Both the position numbers and the translations under genes were made by a program. From the NCBI RefSeq assembly GCF_905220705.1, contig NZ_CAJNAT010000032.1, positions 1 through 64,000 of the forward strand: DNA of 64,000 bases. The letters run 5' to 3'. Of this stretch, positions 59,158-64,000 are shown in pieces (within the stretch, counting starts at the first letter, position 1; every line of letters starts with the position of its first letter). Source of the DNA: Paraburkholderia domus (GTDB lineage: Bacteria; Pseudomonadota; Gammaproteobacteria; Burkholderiales; Burkholderiaceae). The notes beneath the pieces were generated by a model. It was not told the origin of the DNA. It was given only the letters and a program-made list of their open reading frames with translations, and searched no databases.

Positions 59158-60045
59158 ATGAAGACGCCCGGTTTGAGCGAACTGGAAGGCGTGCTTGCGG
59201 TGGCGCGCCATCGCAGCTTCCGCGCAGCGGCGACGGAACTGGGCGTGTCGACATCGGCGCTGAGCCATGCGATTGCGGCGTTGGAGGCGCGCATCGGCGT
59301 GCGCCTCTTTAATCGGACGACACGCAGCGTGTCGTTATCCGAAGCGGGCGCGCAATTCGTCGACAGTGTGGCGCCGGCGTTGTCGACCATCCGCGTGGCC
59401 ATCGAGCAGGCCGGCACCTATCGCGACACACCCGCGGGTACGCTGCGCATCAACACATCGACGGGCGCGGCGCGCCAGGTGATGCCCTTGCTGCTGGCAT
59501 ACCTGCGGCGTTATCCGGAGATGAAGCTGGATCTCGTCACCGAGGGGCGCATGATCGACATCGTGGTGGAGGGCTTTGATGCCGGCATTCGGTTGGCTGA
59601 GATCGTGCCGCAGGACATGATCGCCGTGCCGTTCAACCGGCCGCAGCGTTTTGCAGTCGTTGGGAGTCCCGCCTATTTCGCCGAAAATCCGAAGCCGCGC
59701 ACGCCGGACGATCTGCGTGCACACCGTTGTATCCGGATGCGCATGCCGAGCGGGCGTATTTATCACTGGGAGTTCGAGCGACGCGGCCAGGCGATCAGCG
59801 TGGATGTGCAGGGCATGCTGACACTCGATGAGCCGTTGCTCATCATGGAGGCGGCCCGCGAGGGGTTTGGATTGGCGTATATGACCGAATGGAATGTGGC
59901 GGCAGATCTGGAAGCGGGCACGCTGCAGCGTGTACTGGAAGATTGGACGCCGGCGTTCGACGGGCTGTGTCTTTACTATCCTGGACGACGTCATATACCT
60001 GCGGGACTGCGGGCTTTGATTGAGATGATTCGGGAGGGCGAGTGA
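59158..60045 (+). CDS. LysR-type regulator divergent from the aldehyde dehydrogenase
   Basis: A 295-residue LysR regulator. The HTH region is LSELEGVLAVARHRSFRAAATELG followed by VSTSALSHAIAALEARIG, with the RLFNRTTRSVSLSEAGAQF linker and the effector domain containing EGFDAGIRLAEIVPQDMIAVPF. It belongs to the same CrgA/YafC-like group as the LysR at 45757 and shares much of its sequence pattern. Its ATG is 102 bases from the dehydrogenase start in the opposite direction, implying control of that gene. Confidence 0.88.
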   Translation: MKTPGLSELEGVLAVARHRSFRAAATELGVSTSALSHAIAALEARIGVRLFNRTTRSVSLSEAGAQFVDSVAPALSTIRVAIEQAGTYRDTPAGTLRINTSTGAARQVMPLLLAYLRRYPEMKLDLVTEGRMIDIVVEGFDAGIRLAEIVPQDMIAVPFNRPQRFAVVGSPAYFAENPKPRTPDDLRAHRCIRMRMPSGRIYHWEFERRGQAISVDVQGMLTLDEPLLIMEAAREGFGLAYMTEWNVAADLEAGTLQRVLEDWTPAFDGLCLYYPGRRHIPAGLRALIEMIREGE

Positions 60046-60438
60046 GGTTGGGTGCGGTTGGTTGGATTTAGCATCCGGGCATATCGCAAGGATGCGGCTT
60101 TGACGGACAAGGCTGTGTTCCAGCTCTACAGTCCCGATGTGCAGGAGGTAATCAACGACTCGCGCAGTTAGCAAAAATCCGCCACCTCTCGCATTTTTCC
60201 GCCGTTCAAGCCAGTTGCGCTGCAGCGTGCCACCACGCGACGAATAACATTTAATGAACTGACATACGGCCTTTCCTCGAAGGGCATTCACCAGCACTGT
60301 GCAGCTCGGCTGAAACCCCTTAGCTTTCAGTCTTCCACTCACTCTTCCGTCTTACTACTGTTCCGACGAAACAAGCTCCCGCGCCAGTCCGCGCTTCCAC
60401 AGCGTCTCCGTCACCGTGCAAGCTGATCGAGCCATACG
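60046..60438. promoter_or_regulatory. Gene-free region upstream of iorB
   Basis: No supported gene lies in these 393 bases between the LysR stop and the molybdenum hydroxylase gene. It should hold the iorBA promoter. No strong hairpin or promoter hexamers were identified by eye. Confidence 0.35.
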
Positions 60439-62709
60439 ATGTTAAAGCGCAGAACCTTCCTGCTAGGCGGCGCCAGCGCGCTCGGTGCGTTGCTGGTCGG
60501 CTGGTCGGTGCTGCCGCCGGGGCAACGCCTGACCACCTCCATGCCGCTGCCGATTGAAGCCGACCAGGTCGCACTCAACGGCTGGGTCAAAATCGCCGCG
60601 GACAACACCGTGACGATCGTGGTGTGCAAAGCGGAAATGGGGCAGGGTATCCACACTGGCCTTGCGATGCTGCTGGCCGAGGAACTCGACGCCGACTGGT
60701 CGAAGGTTCGAGTGGAAAACTCGCCGATCGACAAGATCTACAACAGCGTGCAGAACATCGTCGACGATCTGCCGTTTCGCCCGGACGACGACAGCACGGT
60801 CAAGCGCGCCACAGTCTGGATGACCCGCAAGCTGGTGCGCGATGCTGGGACCATGATGACGGGCGGTTCATCGAGCATCAACGATCTATGGACGCCGATG
60901 CGCGAAGCCGGCGCTTCGGCGCGCGCGATGCTGATCGGCGCGGCGGCGGAGCAATGGAAGGTGCCGCCCACCGAATGCCGCACGGAAGGTGGCTACGTAC
61001 TGCACGGATCGGGCCACAAAGCGAGCTTCGGCGAACTGTCCGCGATGGCTGCACAGCAACCGCTGCCGCGCAAGGTCGCGCTGAAAGATCCCGCTGAGTT
61101 CAAACTGATCGGCAAACCGGTTCGGCGCATCGAGGCCGCATCGAAAATCAACGGCACAGCGCGTTTCGGCATTGACGCGCTACCCGACGGTCTCATCTAC
61201 GCGAGCGTGGTGATGTGTCCCACGCTAGGTGGTACGGTGGCGCATTTCGACGCGTCGCCTGCCGCGAAAATGCCGGGTTTTATCAAAGCCATCGCGTTAG
61301 CGCCGTACGCGGGCGGCAGCGGCGCCGTCGCGATGATCGCGGACAACGCGTTTCGGGCGATGAACGCGGTCAGCGCCATCAATGTGGTGTGGAATGACGG
61401 CGCAGCGGCCAATCTGTCGAGCGCCGGCGTGGACACCGAGCTCGCGAAGGCGCTGGACGACAGTGACGGCCACGCTTACTACCATCGCGGCGACGTCGAT
61501 GCTGCACTGAGCGGCGCGGCGCGAACCGTCACTGCCGAGTATCACGCACCGTATCTCGCGCATGGATCGGTCGAACCCGTCAATTGCACCGTGCAGGTTG
61601 CGGACGGCGCGGCTACCGTTTGGGTCTCGACGCAAATGCCTGGTCTCGCGAGGCAGCACGTCGCGAAAGTGCTGGACATCGACGCTGACAAGGTCGACGT
61701 GCAAACGCAACTGCTCGGTGGTGCTTTCGGACGGCGTCTGGAGCTCGATTTCATCGCGCAAGCTGCGGCGATTGCGCGCGAAGGCGGTGGTCGTCCGGTG
61801 CAAACGATCTGGTCGCGCGCACAGGACTTTACCCACGATTTCTATCGTCCGGCCTGCGTATCGCGGCTGAAGGCCGGTTTCGACAAGGACGGCAAGCTGG
61901 TCGCGTGGCATGCCACGTCCGCGAGTCAGGCGATCGTGCCTGACGCACTCGCACGTTACTACGGTGTGCCGCGCATTCCAATCGACAAGACCACCTGCGA
62001 GGGCGCGTTCGATCAGCCCTACGAATGGCCCACTGCGCGCGTGGCGCACAAGATCGTCGAATTGCCGGTGCCGATTGGATTCTGGCGGTCGGTTGGCCAT
62101 TCGCATCAGGCGTTTTTCACCGAGGGTTTTACCGACGAACTCGCCGCAGCCACCGGCCAGGATCCGATTGCGTTTCGCGCGTCGCTGCTCGCGCAGCATC
62201 CGCGCCATCTGGCGGTGTTAAGGCGTGTTGCCACGTTGTCGGATTGGGGGCATCCACTAACGCATGCCGCGGACGGTACAAAGCGGGCGCGCGGAGTCGC
62301 GCTGCACGAAGCGTTCGGCAGTGTCGTCGCGCAGGTGGCGGAAGTATCGGTCGGCCCGAACAAGCAAATTCGCGTGCACCGGGTAGTCTGCGTAATCGAT
62401 TGCGGCTTGCCGGTGAACCCGAATCTGATTCGTCAGCAGATGGAAAGCGGCATCGTGTTTGGCCTGTCGACTGCGTTGCAGGACGAAATCACTATTGTTG
62501 GCGGGGTGGTGACGCAGAAGAACTTCGTCGATTTCCCAGTTGTGCGGATGAGCGATTGTCCGGTGATCGAAGTCGACATCATGCCGAGTCAGATGCACCC
62601 GCAGGGCGTCGGCGAGCCGGGGGTTCCGCCGATCGCGCCGGCGGTGGCTAACGCTGTGTTCGCGCTGACCGGCCAGCGCTTGCGCGCGTTGCCGTTGAGG
62701 CTCGCGTGA
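60439..62709 (+). CDS. iorB: Isoquinoline 1-oxidoreductase-type molybdenum hydroxylase, large subunit
   Basis: A 756-residue molybdopterin-binding subunit of the IorB type, which has two aldehyde-oxidase/XDH-like domains in one chain. A twin-arginine signal-like N-terminus (MLKRRTFLLGGASALGALL) suggests export with folded cofactor. Cofactor regions include VVCKAEMGQGIHTGLAMLLAEEL, GSVEPVNCTVQV, QTQLLGGAFGRRLELDFIAQA and the C-terminal QGVGEPGVPPIAPAVANAV, where the Glu is the expected catalytic base. Family members hydroxylate N-heterocycles or oxidise aldehydes, and the substrate cannot be called. It overlaps the iorA region and is co-transcribed with it. Confidence 0.9.
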   Translation: MLKRRTFLLGGASALGALLVGWSVLPPGQRLTTSMPLPIEADQVALNGWVKIAADNTVTIVVCKAEMGQGIHTGLAMLLAEELDADWSKVRVENSPIDKIYNSVQNIVDDLPFRPDDDSTVKRATVWMTRKLVRDAGTMMTGGSSSINDLWTPMREAGASARAMLIGAAAEQWKVPPTECRTEGGYVLHGSGHKASFGELSAMAAQQPLPRKVALKDPAEFKLIGKPVRRIEAASKINGTARFGIDALPDGLIYASVVMCPTLGGTVAHFDASPAAKMPGFIKAIALAPYAGGSGAVAMIADNAFRAMNAVSAINVVWNDGAAANLSSAGVDTELAKALDDSDGHAYYHRGDVDAALSGAARTVTAEYHAPYLAHGSVEPVNCTVQVADGAATVWVSTQMPGLARQHVAKVLDIDADKVDVQTQLLGGAFGRRLELDFIAQAAAIAREGGGRPVQTIWSRAQDFTHDFYRPACVSRLKAGFDKDGKLVAWHATSASQAIVPDALARYYGVPRIPIDKTTCEGAFDQPYEWPTARVAHKIVELPVPIGFWRSVGHSHQAFFTEGFTDELAAATGQDPIAFRASLLAQHPRHLAVLRRVATLSDWGHPLTHAADGTKRARGVALHEAFGSVVAQVAEVSVGPNKQIRVHRVVCVIDCGLPVNPNLIRQQMESGIVFGLSTALQDEITIVGGVVTQKNFVDFPVVRMSDCPVIEVDIMPSQMHPQGVGEPGVPPIAPAVANAVFALTGQRLRALPLRLA

Positions 62710-62735
62710 ATCGCAGCGGATTGATGGAGAAAAGC

Positions 62736-63197
62736 ATGGGATCGCTAAACATCAACGGCCGGGCGGTGGCCGTGCAAGCCGAGCCGGATATGCCGCTCCT
62801 CTGGGTGCTGCGCTGCGACCTCGGCATGACCGGCACCAAGTTCGGCTGCGGCGTGGGCATTTGCGGCGCTTGCACAATCCATCTGGACGGCAAGGCGGGC
62901 CTTGCCTGCCAGACACCGATGTCGAGCTTGCACTCGCAGAAGATCACGACCATCGAAGGCGTGCAGGGCGCCGAAGCCCAGGCGCTGAAGGCGGCATGGA
63001 TCGATCTCGACGTGGTGCAGTGCGGTTATTGCCAGAGCGCGCAATTGATGGCGGCTTGCGCGCTGCTCAAGCAGAAGCCTAATCCCACCGATGCCGACAT
63101 CGACGCGGCGATGTCCAACATCGTGTGCCGTTGCGGCACGTATCCGAGGGTAAGGGCCGCGATTCACCAGGCGGCTGCGAAACGGCGCCCCGCTTAA
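62736..63197 (+). CDS. iorA: Isoquinoline 1-oxidoreductase-type, 2Fe-2S small subunit
   Basis: A 153-residue iron-sulfur subunit. Plant-ferredoxin-type cluster ligands are Cys38, Cys43, Cys46 (GCGVGICGAC) and Cys58. The second cluster uses Cys96 and Cys99 (QCGYCQ) with Cys131 and Cys133 (VCRCGTYPR). All eight are present. ATG at 62736 is preferred because GGAG lies 6 bases upstream; a GTG at 62706 overlapping the iorB stop is the alternative. It passes electrons from the molybdenum site. No FAD subunit, cytochrome or XdhC-type maturation gene follows in the window. Confidence 0.92.
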   Translation: MGSLNINGRAVAVQAEPDMPLLWVLRCDLGMTGTKFGCGVGICGACTIHLDGKAGLACQTPMSSLHSQKITTIEGVQGAEAQALKAAWIDLDVVQCGYCQSAQLMAACALLKQKPNPTDADIDAAMSNIVCRCGTYPRVRAAIHQAAAKRRPA

Positions 63198-63254
63198 GGC
63201 CGGCATCACCGCAGACAGAGGCGCCTGGGTGAGCCGATCACGAACCCAGCGGGC

Positions 63255-63347
63255 TCAGTTCGCCAGCATCTCCACAACCGCCACCACTACCGTGAAAACG
63301 CCGATACAGCCGCCGAGTGTGACTGCGCCTTGCATGAATTGCGACAT
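63255..63347 (-). CDS. Very small membrane peptide (30 aa)
   Basis: ATG at 63347 opens a 30-residue peptide, MSQFMQGAVTLGGCIGVFTV followed by VVAVVEMLAN. It is one TM helix of about 20 residues with short polar ends. GGGG lies about 8 bases upstream of the start. The composition is far from random and single-helix peptides of this size are real genes in many bacteria. Function unknown. Confidence 0.45.
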   Translation of the reverse strand: MSQFMQGAVTLGGCIGVFTVVVAVVEMLAN

Positions 63348-63412
63348 ACGTGACCCCGTAACGTGTGGTGTTGAGGCTCGTATTTAACCCGAATTGAAAG
63401 GTAAAAGAAAGC

Positions 63413-63580
63413 TTGTCAATAATAGTGATTTACCCGGATGAGGCGAGGCGAGAGGGTCAGGTCATCGCCCGATTCGCCGCCAACATGCCCCAATACGACG
63501 CTTCCTCGAATAGCGACATCCCCGGCATTGCGCGCGTGGCCGCAACGCTAAAGCGGCTCATCGAACTGCTCACCAAATGA
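63413..63580 (+). other. Possible small reading frame
   Basis: An open frame from a TTG at 63413 or GTG at 63425 to TGA at 63578-63580 has protein-like composition (IYPDEARREGQVIARFAANM, ending LKRLIELLTK). AAAGG precedes the TTG by 12 bases. No family is recognised, and an overlapping frame exists on the - strand. It could be a small gene or a fragment. Confidence 0.25.
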
Positions 63581-63650
63581 TTCATCAGCCGACTTACTGA
63601 CCGGCCACTGGATCGACAGTGGGCCGGCCCGCGGAGTCGATCAAAACCGG

Positions 63651-64000
63651 TCAAGGCGCTTTGCTGGCCGCCGTCGGCACGGCCTTGGCCGGTGCCGCCG
63701 CAGCGGGAGTTGCCGTGTTAGACACCGCGGCCCCAGGCGCTGTCTGCACATCGATCTCCCATCCACCGCCAAGCGCGAGGAACAGGTTGACCTGATCGAT
63801 CGCCACCTGACCTTCCGCGGCCGCCACCTGAGACTTGGTCGAGGTCAGCGTGCGCGTCGCGTCCAGATCCGAAATGAACGACTCGCGTCCGGCGCGATAC
63901 AGGCGATGCGTTTCATCCGCCGATTCGGTAGCCGACTTCAGCGCGGCACGCAAAGCGTCAGCGCGGGCGGCGTCGGACGCATAGGTTGCGAGGCTGGCTT
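63651..64000 (-). CDS. Outer-membrane efflux protein, C-terminal part (RND/NodT type, partial)
   Basis: The frame enters from the right edge and ends at 63651, giving the last 116 or so residues of an outer-membrane factor. SADETHRLYRAGRESFISDLDATRTLTSTKSQVAAAEG is the periplasmic coiled-coil hairpin pattern of OprM/NodT proteins. QVAIDQVNLFLALGGGWE is the conserved end (LYKALGGGWE). A 35-residue Ala/Pro-rich tail follows, which is unusual but common in Burkholderia versions. The rest of the gene, with its likely lipoprotein signal, is outside the window, as would be its RND pump partners. Confidence 0.85.
   Translation of the reverse strand, partial: ASLATYASDAARADALRAALKSATESADETHRLYRAGRESFISDLDATRTLTSTKSQVAAAEGQVAIDQVNLFLALGGGWEIDVQTAPGAAVSNTATPAAAAPAKAVPTAASKAP

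Overview
The window looks like a chromosomal segment of a Burkholderiales soil or plant bacterium, most likely Paraburkholderia. The signs are high GC, a Burkholderia-type trimeric porin, a DUF4148 protein, an H-NS protein of the Burkholderia type, the protocatechuate branch with its own LysR regulator, and a xylose isomerase/ABC locus. No rRNA, tRNA, phage or CRISPR array was seen. The only clear mobile DNA is the right end of an IS66-like element at the left edge and an orphan DUF4096 transposase-like gene.

Layout. 1-2.8 kb: IS66-like end, long leader, porin with terminator, DUF4096 gene. 2.8-9.7 kb: chemoreceptor, a Crp/Fnr regulator divergent from an acyl-CoA synthetase with a palindromic operator between them, a cold-shock protein, a LysE exporter, a candidate small RNA with a strong terminator, and an H-NS-type protein. 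9.8-12.2 kb: pcaHG (protocatechuate 3,4-dioxygenase) divergent from pcaQ. 12.5-18.8 kb: 4-hydroxyphenylpyruvate dioxygenase, a GcvA-type LysR, and hglS plus a ydiJ-like D-2-hydroxyglutarate dehydrogenase. These last two together would convert 2-oxoadipate to 2-oxoglutarate. 18.9-21.2 kb: XRE-cupin regulator and a PLP group II decarboxylase.

21.5-26.8 kb is the most unusual part. An entericidin-like lipoprotein is followed by a receiver-histidine kinase protein. Convergent to these is a two-gene unit with overlapping ends: a reductase resembling cyanobacterial acyl-ACP reductase, then a hybrid kinase whose membrane domain closely resembles CqsS, the Vibrio CAI-1 quorum-sensing receptor. No CqsA-type synthase is in the window. 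This looks like a cell-signalling module in which a different acyl-thioester enzyme replaces CqsA.

27-45.6 kb is accessory: NnrU, a GAF hybrid kinase divergent from a lone receiver protein, a DUF1801 protein, a single-ATPase sugar ABC transporter with a FadR-type GntR regulator, a glycine/serine-rich secreted repeat protein, a TetR/NAD(P)-oxidoreductase pair with two operators, a remnant of an outer-membrane efflux protein, a secreted beta-propeller protein, a GDSL esterase, an SDR enzyme and two membrane proteins divergent from a LysR. 46.7-49.4 kb: cupin, polyamine-binding protein, DUF4148 protein. 49.6-57.6 kb: xylose locus (galM-like, xylR, xylA, xylFGH), with no xylulokinase here. 57.6-63.2 kb: aldehyde dehydrogenase divergent from a LysR, then the iorB/iorA-type molybdenum hydroxylase pair. 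The right edge holds a 30-residue membrane peptide and the C-terminus of an efflux outer-membrane protein.

Family calls rest on motifs and remembered family sequences, with no database search. Start sites were chosen from codon, Shine-Dalgarno and family length, and several are explained in the entries.
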